Assembly: GCF_020740795.1 (NCBI RefSeq)
Contig: NC_067300.1
Coordinates: forward strand, 372,001 to 436,000
Length of the DNA: 64,000 bases
Direction of reading: 5' to 3'
Source: Apus apus
Taxonomy: Eukaryota > Chordata > Aves > Apodiformes > Apodidae
In this document: positions 1 to 12,756 of the stretch, in pieces
Position numbering within the stretch: position 1 is the first letter of the stretch
Layout of the letters: every line of letters starts with the position of its first letter
The notes under the pieces: model-generated
What the model was told of the DNA's origin: nothing
Database searches by the model: none
What the model saw: the letters and a program-made list of their open reading frames with translations, nothing else
Position numbers and translations under genes: made by a program

Positions 1-1764
1 TGTGTGGCTGTTTGACTGTACAGTGGGCAGATGATAAGGCTGTAGCTGAGCCATTTTGTGAAGGCAGGTTGGGGTTGATCTTGGCTTTGACTTGCAGTAG
101 GAAAATGAGCCATTATCCAAGCCTGGCAGAGCCTTCCCTGGGCAGAGCTGCCAGCAGCCGTGGTGGCAGCAGTTGTAGTGCCACAGCTCTGTGCCCTGCT
201 GAATGTCAGGTGCTTGAAGCATCTTGGGGTGGACTGGAAGGGTAACCCCAGACACCAGGTGGGACAGGCCTTGGGGACCTGCTGACAGGAGCTCCTGCTG
301 CCACAGACCCCCAGTGGGTCTCTCTTGGAGGCCAAAGAGCCATCCCCAGCTTGCTGCAGAGGCCCGGGAGGGCTCTGCTCCATCCTCCACCCCAAGGAGG
401 TGCACAGGGCTCCCAGTGGAGGAAACTGGCTTCTTGACCTCAAGTTGCAGCTGCCACAGCAGTATGGAAAGAACCACCAAGGATCAGCAGCAGGAGCTTG
501 TGTCCCTGGAGTGGGGACACCGGTGTGAAAGGAAAGGGAGATGGGACGTGGACGGAATGACTCAGGCTGTGTGACCTCAATTGTCTTTAGATTTTATGAG
601 GCTGTTTGACCAGACTCTGTCACTTCCAACCTTCGGGGATGAGGAACCTGCCAGCCCTGTTTTTCAGCACTCATAGGGACTGAGCAGGGTTGAGGCACCT
701 CGTGGGCTGAGCTTCTGGATCTGTGTGGCAGCTCCATGGGGCAGGAGGTGGCCAGCAGCCTAGGGGGGCTGAAGCAGGAGTCTGGTGCAATCCCTGGGCA
801 GCCCTGAGCTTTAAGGAATGATGGTGTCCAATGGGCTTGTAAGAGGAAACATTGGGATTGCTTGGCTCTATGGGATTTGTCCAGGTTGCTTTCCAGATGG
901 ACAAGCTGGAACAGGGAGTGTTGGAGGGGGATGAAGTGCCCTGGTAGCAAGGAATGGAGGGGTGTCCTGGCAGGGAGCTGATCCCTCTTGTGGGGAAGTG
1001 CCTCCTGCGCTGCAACCAGTTCCACAAAACCCTTCAGTCCTGTTCAGTGTAACTAGGGAAATTGGCTCTTATCCATATCCATGTCTAATCCTCTTTGCAT
1101 CCTTGGGATTTGCTGCTGCAAAGAGGTTTGTCAGCCACCTCACTGGACACTTCATTAAAAATCCTCTTTGTCTTTTATTGGCTAACAGTGGGACTTCTAG
1201 AAGTGTGCTCCAGGCTCCTCTTCTGTCCCAGCATGCTGTGTCCAGCTCCTCCTCTCTTCTTTTCCTTAGTCTCTTATCTCACAGAGACTTTTTTTTCCTG
1301 GTCTCAAACCCTTTCTAGAACTTTCTGAATTCTATGTTAGACAAGATAAAGATAATCTGAGCAGAGCTGGGCACCCTGAGGAGCAGCTCCCCACTCACCA
1401 CATGATGGGTTTGTGTGTGTTGTGCTGCAGCACGTCTGCAGTTCTGCAGAGTGAGGCTTTTGTTGGCCGCTCGCAGCCGTGCCCTGAGTGTTTCTTGCAG
1501 TGGTTTAGAAAGTGGTGGTGTGGCCCAAGGTTGTGTGTTTACTGGAAGAAAAAATTCTCTGCGTGTGGGACCAGGGAAGCTACTGAGAAAAACGTGAAGC
1601 CCTTCTAGCACAGGACAACAGGGACCTAGGCCCCAGCAGAGCTCCTGGCATTGCTCACAGTGCAACTTAATTCAAGACTGAGTCTGTGGCTGCCACATTC
1701 AGCTCAGGACTGTCACTTCCTTGCACTTATTTTCCTGTTCCATGTCTTTTCCTGTGTGCTGCAG
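1..1764 (+). other. FBXW5 intron, no separate feature
   Basis: This stretch lies just upstream of the first FBXW5 exon present. It ends in a pyrimidine-rich tract and an AG acceptor at 1763-1764. Open frames here are short and resemble no family I recognise. The F-box exon that must precede codon 'A' of the next exon was not found here, so it is inferred to lie left of the window. Confidence 0.6.
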
Positions 1765-4700
1765 CTGCTGTCTCCTGGTATGATGAGTTCCAGAGGCTCT
1801 ATGACACCATCCCTTGTGTGGAAGTGCAGGCCCTGAAAGAGCACAGTGACCAGGTTCTGCATCTCAGCTTCTCCCACTCAGGCTGTTTGTTTGCATCATG
1901 CTCCAAAGACTGCACTGTCAAGGTAAAGCAGCTGCCTCCCTGCAGGGCCCTCCCAGCTCAGGTTTGGTGGGGCTGAGCTGTGAGAGCAGCCTTCAGGGAG
2001 GCTGTGAGAGGAGGGGGATAAGCAAGTGTCCCTGGACTTTGCAGAACTGGGACAGGGATCTACTTGAGAGGGTGCAAAGGAGGCTACGAGGATGATGAAG
2101 GGACTGGAACACCTGCCTGGTGAGGAAAGGCTGAGACACCTGGGGCTTTTCAGTCTAGAGAGGAGAAGACTGAGGGGGGATCTAATTAATGTCTATAAAT
2201 ACATGAGGGCTGGGGGTCAAGAAGGCAGGGACAAGCTCTTGTCACTTGTGCCCTGTGATAGGATGAGGGGCAATGGATTCAAACTCAACATGAGAAGAAC
2301 TTCTTTCCTGTGAGGGTGACAGAGCCCTGGAACAGGCTGCCCAGAGAGGCTGTGGAGTCTCCTTCTCTGGAGACTTTCCAGACCTGTCTGGATGCCTTTC
2401 TGAGTGACCTGTCCCAGTTTTGGTCCTGCTCTGGCAGGGGGCTTGGACTCGATGATCTTCAGAGGTCCCTTCCAACCCCAACATTCTGTGATTCTGTGAT
2501 GATGGGGATTGGAAGGGACCTCTGGAGATCATCTAATCCAACCCACTACTAAAGCAGGTTCACCTAGAGCACGCTGCAGAGGATGACATCCAGGCAGGTT
2601 TTGAACCTCTGCATAAGCTCTCTGGGCAGCCTGTTCCAGGGCTCTGTCACCCTCATAGTAAAGTTTTCCTCATGTTCAGATGGAACTTCCTGTGTTCCCG
2701 TTCATGCCTGCTGCTCCTCATCCTGTCACTGGGCACCACTTGAAAGAGTCTGGCTGGAAAAGAGACCTGGGTCTGTTCCAGCAGGTGCTGAGCTGTTCTC
2801 AAATCGCAGAACTACTGACTCTGGCAAATGTGGCCTTGAGGGCTGTGGGTCCCAGGTCCAGCCTGCATGAAGGCTGCCTGGCTTTGCCTGCTGTCTCCTA
2901 GGCAGTCCCATTGGGTCTAACAACAACTGTGGAGTTAAGGATCCTCTGCAGGAGCTGCAATGTGTGAGTGGGTTGTCTTGGGAGAAATCTCTCTGAGTGT
3001 GCTGAAAAACCCAGCTGTGACAGTACCATTCACTGCCTGAACACCTTCTCTTCTGGCTGATGGGAAAGCTGGCCTGTATTTAGCCACTCACCAAAGCTGT
3101 TGCCTGTTTTCTGTCCAGGGAATTAATGAGGAAATTGGGATGGACAGTCAGGTAATAGGATCTTTGATAATGTATTTTTTTCTTGTCTTGGTGAGTGCTG
3201 GCAGAACAGATAAAGCAGAACCACTCTCAGGCTTCTCAACAGCTTCCTGACTGTCCCTCTGTCTGTAGATCTGGAGCAATGAGTTGGACATCTCCCTGCA
3301 GCACAGCTCCAACATGAGACCGTACAACTGGAGCTACACACAGTTCTCCCAGTTCAACTCTGATGACTCCCTTCTTCTGGTGTCAGGTGTCTTTGTGGGG
3401 CCTCACAACTCCTCATCAGGAGAGATTGCTGTCATCAGCATGGGTAAATACCATCCTGGCCTCTGCTGGGGCTGCCTGGGAGGTAGGAACAGGCAGGTGC
3501 TGGTTCCCTTCCCTTCGGGTGTGCTGTGGCCTGTGCTGTGCTTGTCCTGCCTTGCACCCTCTGCACGAGGGGCTCCCAGTCCCTGTGCTGTAGGGCAGAC
3601 CTTGTGGGTAGCCTTAACTCTGCCTCCATCACCATGTTGTCACCTAAGGGCAGTGTGACCTGTTTATTCTCACTTAATGTCTGTTCTAAGTGGCAATCTG
3701 GGGAGGCAGGTGGTTACCCATGCTACCAGTGTCCTGAACCTGCTGCTTCTGTCTCAGGTGGTGCTCGTCCCACCCTGAGGCCCCGTGAGGTGCATTCACC
3801 CAGGTCAGCTACAGAGGTCTGTTACAGGTCTGCTACCCTCTTCTGCAGTGCTGTCAGTCTCGCTTATCCCAACTGTCCCCATCTCTCGCCATCTCTGTGC
3901 CAAACACCAGGAGTGCTGTGGTGTGCAGCCCTGTCGCTCAGAAGGGCCCTGGGGCAGGTGGGGGGGTTCTGTACACACTTGACTTGTCCTCTCCTTGGGG
4001 TCTCCGCTGGGGGCCACGCTCAGAGAAGGACCGTGTTACCCAATTGCTCTTGGGTTTGGCTCCATCTGGCTGCCCTTTCAGTTTGTTTTCCCCTGTGTGT
4101 GCTCTACCCACACATCTCTGCAGAAGGGAGAAATAATCTTATCTCCACAGCAGCAACTGGAGCTGGCTTGGGCAGCACCACTCGGCCTGCCGGTGGATGT
4201 GCTGCATTCGGGCCTCTCCTGCAGAGACCCAAGTCCCCTTTCCATGCCTTCCGCCACCATTTCTCCAGAGCCCTTGTTGGGAGCCATCACCTTACTCTTG
4301 TGTTTCTTCTCCCCTTCCAGAGAACTTCACACTGCTTTCCAGAGTGAGGAACAAGCCCTATGACGTGTTTGGCTGCTGGCTGAATGAAACCAACTTGATC
4401 TCTGGCAATCTGCATCGGATCGGGCGCATCACCTCCTGTTCTGTGCTGTGGCTCAACAACGCTTTCCAGGTGAGGAGCCTGTTCTGGCTCCATGGGCAGC
4501 CCAGCTACCTGCTGGGGGAGGAAACACCATGGAGGAGGCATGAGTGGGGAAGAGCAGCCCTGTCTTCCCCGTTTGTCTCTTCTGACTTGCCCTCGGGATC
4601 TTGAGCTTGAGGCAACCCTTGGGTGAGGTTTCTCCACCCTTGTGTTGTGGTACTCGTTGCAGTATTCCAGCACTACCCTTGGATGCCATTAACTCTTGCC

Positions 4701-7700
4701 CCATTAATTGGGATGAGGACTTGGCTGCAGTCCCCTGAAGCATGGGTTGCTCAACAGGAGGGTGGCTGAGCTGCAGTGGGGCTGCTGAAGTCCTGGGCAC
4801 TGTGGAGCTGGGCCTGGGACAGCTGCAGCCTGGTATGTGTCCAGGCGATGGCTGCTCTCCCACTTGGCAGCTCCAGGCATTGCTCCCCGGAGCTGGAGGA
4901 GCTGAGAGGCTGAGCCCAGCCCTGCCTGTCTGTGCTGACGTGTCTGGGCCAGGTGCTGTCCACTGTGATGAGACCTTGAGATCAGTGTGTGCTGACTCTT
5001 CCTGCTTGTTCATTCTCTAGCTCTTGTGCTGCTCAGACCCTTTCCTCTTCTGTCCCAATGTCACAGCTGCATGTCCTGGTGTTTTGTGATGTTTAACATG
5101 AATGATTAATGCTGGCCCTGAGTGAAATCATCTGGTAGCAGAGACCCTTCCCATCCCTACACCTCTGTGCTGACACTACAGTGTTAACTGTTTCATCTCC
5201 AAAGGCAAGGAAGGACCTTGCCCCCTTTGACTGGGATGCTGGAGTGTGGGTGTAGGCTGCCAGAGAAGTTGGGCAGGAAGAGACCTGCAGTGTGTGTCTG
5301 GGAGCAGACCACCAGGCCAGTCCTGCTGGAGGCTACAGGCGAGCTCCAGGAGTGCTTCACCTTTGCCACTGGTGGGCCAGAGGGGTGGCACTACATGCTG
5401 TGCTGAAGGTTATCCCAGAGGTCTCTTCCTGAAATTCTTGTGAAGTGTTGAGCAGTGCCAGCTAATGACCTCAGGCAGGGGGTGGCAGCAGGGCTGCCCA
5501 GCCTCTGGTTCCCAGCTCCACTGCCTGATCTCTTTGTCTTGGTGTGGCCACCTCCTAGGGGGTGGCCAGCTTCATGGGCTGGTTCTCATGGTCACTGCTC
5601 CATGTAGTGGTGTGAAGGGAGGCTGGCGCATGGCTGGTGTCCTCTGTGCTGGCTCCTCTTGGTTTGAGCTGTAGGACTGACCTGAGGTAGTTCCTGCTTA
5701 CTTCTCCCTTCTGCTTGCAGGGCGTAGAGTCAGAGAATGTGAATGTAGTGAAGAGACTGTTCAAAATCCAGAACCTGAATGCCAGCACTATCCGGACCGT
5801 GATGGTGGCTGATTGCAGCCGGTACGACTCCCCGGACCTGCTCCTGGACTATGAGGAGCAGCTCGCTGCTTCCTCCACCTGCCCGGTCTTTGATCTTGGC
5901 AGTGACAGCGAGGAAGAGGAGGCCAAGCCCAAGCAGACTGTGGAGCCAGCAGTACAGGAGCCCCCGGCTGCCGGGGGTGTGACAGCAGAGGCCGGGCTGC
6001 AGCAGCTCTTTGATGATATCATGGAGGGCCGTGTCAGGCCTGCCATGACCGAGACAGAGCTGGAGACAAAGGTGGCTGAGCTGTTCGTACGCAGCAGAAC
6101 TAAACCGCCCGAGCTGAACCTGCTCTCCACAGACAGCAACAGCAAGACAAAATACTTAATCTTCACCACAGGATGCCTCACCTACTCCCCACACCAGATA
6201 GGTAAGGCTGTGCTCTGAACCTGGGGCTTTCCCCCCTGGGGCCTGGGCTGCAGCTCTGGCTGGATTTGTGTCTGGAAAAGCCCTGTTTGTGGAGAGTGAG
6301 GTACCATTTTGCAAGGCTGCTGGACTCTTGATGTTGGAGGCTTTGGAGGTGCCCAGTCACTGAAGGGGGTTCCACCCTGCAGGCTCTTGCCTGAGGAGTG
6401 TTTTGTTGCTACCAGGCTTGACATGTGGCCAAAGCTGTGGCGAGGGCTAAGCAGATCAAGAAGAAACGCCTGACTGAAGGACATCAGCCAGGAGTTGTGC
6501 ACAAGCAAGTGAATATGGAGGGCAGTGATTGCCCTGATTAGGCTGTGTGGAAGGGCCTCAGTCCTGTTCTCTTGGGATGGAGAGTGCATCAGGGCAAGAC
6601 CAGTGTGAGCAGCTTGGAGTTCACTTGCATGTTGCTCACACAGTGCCCCTCAGCTCTGGGACACAGCTCTGCCTGCCTCCTCCCTGCCCGGTGTGTGCTC
6701 CCCCCACATCGCTGGGCCTCAGCAGTCACTGGGACACTCCTGGGTTGGGACCAAAGAGGCTTCACAGTGGGGGAAGAGCAACTCTAGAGGGTGTTTCATG
6801 GCAGGCTGGTGCCAGGCAGCTTGCTGCCTCCTTGCTTGGTGGGTACCAGGGACTGTAGTTGCAGCACAAGGCAGGCACCAGCCTTGCTGCTGGGCTTTTT
6901 CTGGGTTGGGACTTCCCTGACTTATCTAGGCGTGTTTTATTGTGGCACTGGGACTAGCAGAGTCTGAATGTACAGGAAATCAGTGCTGAGTAGAAGCAGG
7001 TAGTCTGACTGCTGCTCCAAAAGCCTTCAAGCTAGCAAAGGTTCATGGAAAGGACCAGACAGATGAGAAGAAGCAAGGGGATGGAAGGTGAGCTGCTGCA
7101 GGCAAGAAGACTCTTCTGTAAAGCCAGACAGTCTCGGTTCCTTTTGCTGCTTGCACAATTACAGCCTCATATTCCTGCTGCAGGCTCTCCTGGCCTTCCT
7201 GTTGGTCCTGGACCAGTACAGCCCAGCAAGGGGAAAAGGCAGTTGCCAAAGCTGTAGGCAACTTGGAGAAGAATCACTTTGCCCACCTAAGTTAGGAACA
7301 TGACCTGGGCTGAGTGTAGCTCTGCTCTGTGCTCCTGTCTGTGGCTGGGGCTGCAGACAGGCAGGCGGATCTTGGCCTTGCCCACCCAGGCAGCCCTGTC
7401 AGCTGTGCAGGCAGAGCAGCCGTGGCCTCAGGCTTGGACCTGCAGTGGTGACAGCTGAGCGTGACACGGGGGCAGTGCCTGCCTTGGGACTGCCCCCACC
7501 AGCAGGGCTTTTTGTGCTTTTGAACCCTGATGACTCCCGGGCTGGCAGCCAGTGCCTGTGGCACAGACTGGCTGCTGGGAGGGACGAACCCTGGCTCTGC
7601 TCCTCTCCCAGCCCTGAGTCACTGCAGAATGTGACGTTTGCCCATGGGTTGGCGTGTGGAACCAGCCCCTGCATGTCTGCTGCCTGCCCCTGAGGAACCA

Positions 7701-10412
7701 GCGCTTGGAAGTGCTGGCTGTGGTCCCGGGCTGGAGCTGCTGGTGGGAGCAGCACTCCTGGTTCCCGCACCTGGTCTGTGGCACAGCAGTGCTCCTGCGG
7801 GGGCTTCCTGGGGGCTCCTCAGTGCTGGAGGCTTGGGCGAGACTGCCTGTGGGGCCATGGGGCTGGGAGCTTGGTACTGCAGAAAGGAGGCACGGGATGG
7901 TGGTGAGCCATGCCTGTTGAGGGGAGAGGGAAGGTCCTGAGCAGCCCAGGCTCAAACATGGTGATGTTGGGAAGGGTCTTGGACTCGAGGTGCAGTGTGG
8001 TATCACCCCTGCCTTGGGAGGGCTGAAATCGGGAGTGTCTGGCAGCAGTTCCTAGAGAGGTGATGGGATGGGCCATCTGTCAGCTCCTTTTGGAGGATTA
8101 ACCTGGGAGGATTAAGCCTGTGGATGCCCAAGAGCTGTTGAGGCCCATAGGAGCCTTCCAGGAAGCTGCTGTGGATGGTTTGGGTTTGGGACCTCTGCCT
8201 AGAGCTGGAAGGGGAGAGGGCTGGACCTGTAGCATGGGTCTCCCTTAGCCAGGAAGTTCAAAAGCTGTAAAGGACTTTAGCCAGTTTGAGTTTAAACCCC
8301 TGTTCTAGGAGGTTTCTGAGGGTGACCCCGCCCATCTACACGTGACAGTGCTAGGGGAAGACCCTGCTGGGTTTTCTCCAGGCTGGATGTTGCAGGAAAT
8401 GGGCCCAGCCCAATGATTGACTGAGGAGAAAACCTTCCTCCAACCAGACTGTCTCCCAAGCCAGTGCAGCTCCCTTGTGCTTCAGTGTTGGCCAGGAGTG
8501 GCCAGGGCTGGGCTGGGGGCGAGGAGGGCTGTACCAGCTGGGATGGCAGCCGGGCACTGGGCATCTCCCTGGGTGGGGCCAGAAGCACCACTTGCAAGAG
8601 CTTGAAGGATCCTTGCAGGGACTGCAGCCCTGTCCTGCTCCTCAGCCAACACAGCCAGTTCCCCTTTCATAGAAGCACTAAGAGAAGCCCCTTCTTGCGG
8701 CCTGGGGACTTCCAACAGCCATACTGGCTGCACCCTGCAGAGCCACCTGATTCTGCTTTCTGTCCCCAAGGGATTAAAAGGATCCTGCCCCATCAGATGA
8801 CGACTGCTGGGCCAGTGCTCGGGGAGGAGAGGCGCTCAGATGAGTTCTTTGACTCCCTGGATCATGTCATTGACATCCATGGGCACATCATTGGCATGGG
8901 CCTCTCCCCTGACCACAGGTGAGCATGGGGAATGACAGTGCTGGCCTCGGACACTGCGGGGGTTGGTGACAGCTGCTGGGGAGCTTTGGGGGGCAATAGG
9001 AACAGAAATTACTGTGGAGGGTGACGCAGGGTACCTGCACAGGCCACTTTGCTCTTTCCTGTCCCATTTATGTCTGCATGCTGATGGTGTGTGTAGGGCC
9101 TGAGCATCTCCCCTGAGCTGGGCAGGAACTTTTTCCCACCCTGCGCTGCACAGAGGAGGAGCCTTCTGAGTGAAGATGCTGCTCACAGCAGCAAGTCTTG
9201 CTCCTGAGGCAGATGAGTACACTGCCATCCTTAAAGTTGGGTTTAACCGGATTAAAGAGGCTTGACCTAGCCCCAAGGGCCGACCACCCCTTTTGTGGTG
9301 ACCCTGTCCTTTCTGAACGGAGCAAAAAGTAGTTCAGCAACATGTTCCTGTGTTTCAGTCTGAATTTTAGTGAGCAGAGAAGCTGCTTGGTCCCAGCCAT
9401 CCCGCACCACGCGTTTACAGCTCCCTGAGCTTTGTTGCGTGCGGCGAGGTGTGGGTAACCCCTCTGCTCCCCCCAAGGTACCTGTACGTGAACAGCCGTG
9501 CCTGGCCCCGGGACTGTGTCATCTCCGACCCGATGCAGCCTCCCCCCATTGCCGAGGAGATTGATCTGCATGTCTTTGACCTGAAGACAATGAAGGAGGT
9601 GAAAAGGGCCCTGCGTGCACACCGGGCCTACACACCCAATGAGGAGTGCTTCTTCATCTTCCTGGATGTCAGCAGGGACTTTGTAGCGAGGTGGGTGGTT
9701 TTGGGCAGGATCCTGACCCTGGCACCTTGGGGCTGGTGCTGTGGGGTGGCTTGAGCAGACAGGGCTGGTCCGGTGGGTTGTGAGGGGTGCAGGAAACGGG
9801 AGATGTGTAAAGAGAGAGAGTGCTAATGGAGGCTGTCTGTCCTGGTCCTGCGAGGAGGCCCATGAGGAAAGGGCAAAGCTGGGGCATGTTTGGTGGCAGG
9901 TGGGAGTTGCCCATCTTGGGGACTGCAGGCAGCAGGGGCTGTGGAGCAAGCTGAAGGGTCTCTTCCAATGGCCCCTGGGTCCCCAGTGTGCCTGGTGAGG
10001 GGGCTGTGGGTGGAGGCTGGGCCTCTGGCCAGGTTGGGGCACCCTCTGCCTCCACCTTCGTGGAAGAAGAGAGGTTGGGAGCAGCAGGTTTGGGGGCTGC
10101 TGGGGTGATGGCAGGTTCTGGGGGCTGCCAGGGTGTCATCCTTACTGGTGTCTTGTGCGCTGCAGTGGGGCAGAGGATCGCCATGGCTACATCTGGGACC
10201 GGCACTACAACATCTGCCTGGCCAAGCTGCAGCACGACAACGTGGTGAACTCGGTGGCGTTCAGCCCCGTGGAGCAGGAGCTGCTCCTGACGGCCAGCGA
10301 TGACACCACCATCAAGGTGTGGCGTTCCCCCCGCACCGTGCGCATCCAGCAGGCCAAGAAGCCCAAGCCCAGAAAACTGCTCTTTTCCTGGCTCATGAAC
10401 CAGAAAAGCTGA
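1765..10412 (+). CDS. FBXW5: F-box/WD-repeat protein 5, 5'-partial
   Basis: Substrate receptor of cullin-RING ubiquitin ligases; in mammals it targets proteins such as SAS-6 (family knowledge). Seven coding exons are visible: 1765-1922, 3269-3443, 4321-4469, 5721-6201, 8771-8918, 9478-9690 and 10166-10412. All have AG/GT borders and compatible phases, giving 522 residues plus the stop. The product starts with [19 protein letters not shown], then WD blades ([30 protein letters not shown]), the block [14 protein letters not shown], an acidic low-complexity linker in the long fourth exon, and final blades including [15 protein letters not shown] and [13 protein letters not shown], ending FSWLMNQKS. 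These blocks match human FBXW5 (566 residues, from memory) nearly throughout. The first exon present starts inside a codon, so the F-box (about 65 residues) lies outside the window. The acidic linker is somewhat longer than in human and is the least conserved part. Confidence 0.97.
2036..2500 (+). repeat. CR1 LINE 3' fragment
   Basis: The sequence follows the CR1 consensus, including GAGAGGGTGCAAAGGAGGCT, the TGAGGGTGACAGAGCCCTGG block and the end CTTCCAACCCCAACATTCTG followed by ATTCTGTG repeats. It is 5'-truncated, as usual for LINEs, and sits in a FBXW5 intron. It meets an oppositely oriented CR1 at its 3' end. Confidence 0.92.
2501..2760 (-). repeat. CR1 LINE 3' fragment, inverted
   Basis: Read on the minus strand this is a second CR1 end. 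On the plus strand it shows ATTGGAAGGGACCTCTGGAG, the GGGCAGCCTGTTCCAGGGCT block and the GTCACCCTCATAGTAAAG block. Its 3' end abuts the 3' end of the neighbouring plus-strand copy, giving a tail-to-tail pair. The right-hand limit is approximate. Confidence 0.88.
6202..8770 (+). other. FBXW5 intron, no feature seen
   Basis: This is the largest FBXW5 intron in the window. It is moderately GC-rich with only short incidental open frames on both strands. I recognise no repeat family, RNA gene or conserved block in it. Confidence 0.6.
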
Positions 10413-12134
10413 ACCCAGGTACACGTGCTCCTGCAGCTTCTCACTGCATCCACGTCCTCCGGAGCTTGCAGAGCTTTGAGCCCTGCACAACAGAGACGAG
10501 CTCTGGGCACACAGATCCCATCTGCTGAGTCAGGAAGGGACTCCGGCGGCAGGAACTGCTTCCTTCTCGGAGCGTTTGCTTCCAAGTCAGAATGTAAGAG
10601 CCGAGGGTCCGTTCTGGGGCCTGGTGGGCAGCAGCCCAAGCTGGTCACTGCAGGGTGGGAGCTCCTCACAGCTTCTCACGAACGCTGCTACTTGGTCACA
10701 GCTCGCTCTGGGTGAGCTCTGGTCTCTTGAGAACAGACTGAGCCCGTCTCCATGTTTGTACTGTGTGAGCCTGGGATGTGGCTGGCCTTGCCGAGAGCTG
10801 CTGGCTGCAGAGCACTGGGCAGGAGGCAGGTACAGTGCTGTGCTGCCTTGCTGCAGGGCTCTTTTAATGTAGTACTTTTATTGATGTTTGTTTGTCCCAA
10901 ACCTCCACAGACAACTCATCTGGCTGCTCGGTGTGCTGAGTGCCTCCTCCCACTCCTCCCACACCACATCTCAGCCCCGGAGGGCAGCAGGGACTGGGGG
11001 GCAGAGAGAAGGGAGGTGGGGTTGGGGGTCCTGACTGGCATTCCAGGCAGCCCCCAGGGACGCAGCCAGTGCCCTATTGATGCCTTGTGTACCTACGTGT
11101 TGGTGTCACCAACTGCGAGAGTGGAGAGGTTTGGTGGTGACATGGTGCTGGCTTTGCCTCTGTCCCCCTCTGCTACTGTAGCACTTACAGGAGCTGTGCT
11201 ACTGGTAAGGTATTTATTCAAGGGGATCTGCTGTCCCTTCCCAAGGGGCAGCCATGTGGATGGCTGCTGGGATTGGGGTCTCCTCCCTCCCATGCTACTC
11301 CAGCCATGGCACTTTAGGTTCTCTTGGTGTGTTCTCCCTGAGGAGGTGCAGGCAGCCCTGGGTGACAGGGCACACTGCCCTGCTCTGCCTGAAGTGACAG
11401 TGAATAAACTTCCTTCTACCTGGGATGACTTGTCAGGGATTGGATGCTCTGCTCCTCCTGGGTTCCCCTTTGAGGGTGGAGCTGCCTCACTTGAAGTGAT
11501 TATGGACTCGGTGGTGTTTACTCTGTCCCTGAAGCTCTTCTCCCTCCATCAGGTACCCAAATGTAAAAGTAAAATTAAGTTCCTGATCTTGACTTGGCTG
11601 GTACAGCCAGGGCCAGTGGTGAGCCCAGGAGCTGCTGTTGCTGCTGGGAGCTGGGCTTCATCTGGGAGGAGCTGGCACCCAGGCAGGGGCTGTAGATGAT
11701 GTTTGGGACTCCCCCAAGAGCAGCAGGGACAGTTGTGCTAGTCACAGCCTTGGGTTGCAGATAAACCCAACAGAGGCAGCAGATACTGTCTTGATATGCA
11801 CTGATGGCTTTAACAGCTCCTGTGGCCCATGGCAGGAGGGTTTGTACCCTGGTTCTGCTGTGCCTAGGCTGGTGCCTGTGGCTTTATCCAAAACCCCCAT
11901 ACTCAGGTTTTTGTCGTCATGGGACTTCCAGAAACAAAGGAATCCTTTGTGTGTGTGTGCACAGGATCCACATCCAGCTCTGTCCAGTCACACAGCAGAG
12001 GAACAGCCTCTACCTTTCTCCCTCCACCCCAAGAGTGTGAAATCTCTCCTCCCTTGGCTTGGGGTTGTAGTGCACAAGGCAGTGAGGGTTTATGTTTGTA
12101 CCGAGTTCTGCTCTTCACTATGGCATTGAATAAA
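10413..12134 (+). other. FBXW5: FBXW5 3' UTR and downstream sequence
   Basis: Noncoding sequence follows the stop codon. AATAAA hexamers at 11403-11408 and 12129-12134 are candidate poly(A) signals, and a third plus-strand AATAAA lies at 12954-12959. Which one is used cannot be told from sequence alone. Confidence 0.5.
11403..11408 (+). terminator. Candidate FBXW5 poly(A) signal
   Basis: A canonical AATAAA lies about 1 kb after the FBXW5 stop codon. Another copy at 12129-12134 is a distal alternative. Confidence 0.4.
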
Positions 12135-12756
12135 TATTCTGCTAAAGCATCTCTGCAATGTGAGTTTGTTTTTGAGTGCTGTTCTTCTGGTGAAGCAGAA
12201 CTGAGGCCAGGAGTGTTACACTGCCAGGACACTGCACAAGTTGCCTGCACTGAGCAACAAGAGAAGCGAGGCAGAGAATTGCCCAATTCCTCTTTGCCCT
12301 CGGGGAGGAGGATGGGGCACTCCTGGGGAAGTAGAGCAGCAGTTTGTGGCAGCCTTGGGAAAGCTCTGCCAAGGCTGCAGCACCCTAGCTTCTGTGTCCC
12401 TCCTTGGTTTCTAGTTTTAAGAACTGACACTGACCAGTTAAGTGGGTACCCTGTGCAGCTGTAGGAATTCCTGTGCAGCAGTAGCTTCATGAGCTGCAAC
12501 TCCTGTGTCCCTGGTACAGCTTTGTGCAGCAGCTGCTCCCTCAAGGGAGGCGACAGGCCCCCTCCTGGGCACCCCTCATTTTTGGCTTTTCTACAGCCAT
12601 GCATGTGGAGGCAGCTGTGCTGGTGCTCCCCAGCATGGGTTTAGTCCCCAGCTGGTGCTGCAGCTTTGCAGGGGCAGGATGATCCCTCCAGCAGGGGTGG
12701 GGCAGCAGCACAGGTCCTTGGCTCCCAGCCTGGCCTTGAGGAGCTTCAGCAGCTGC

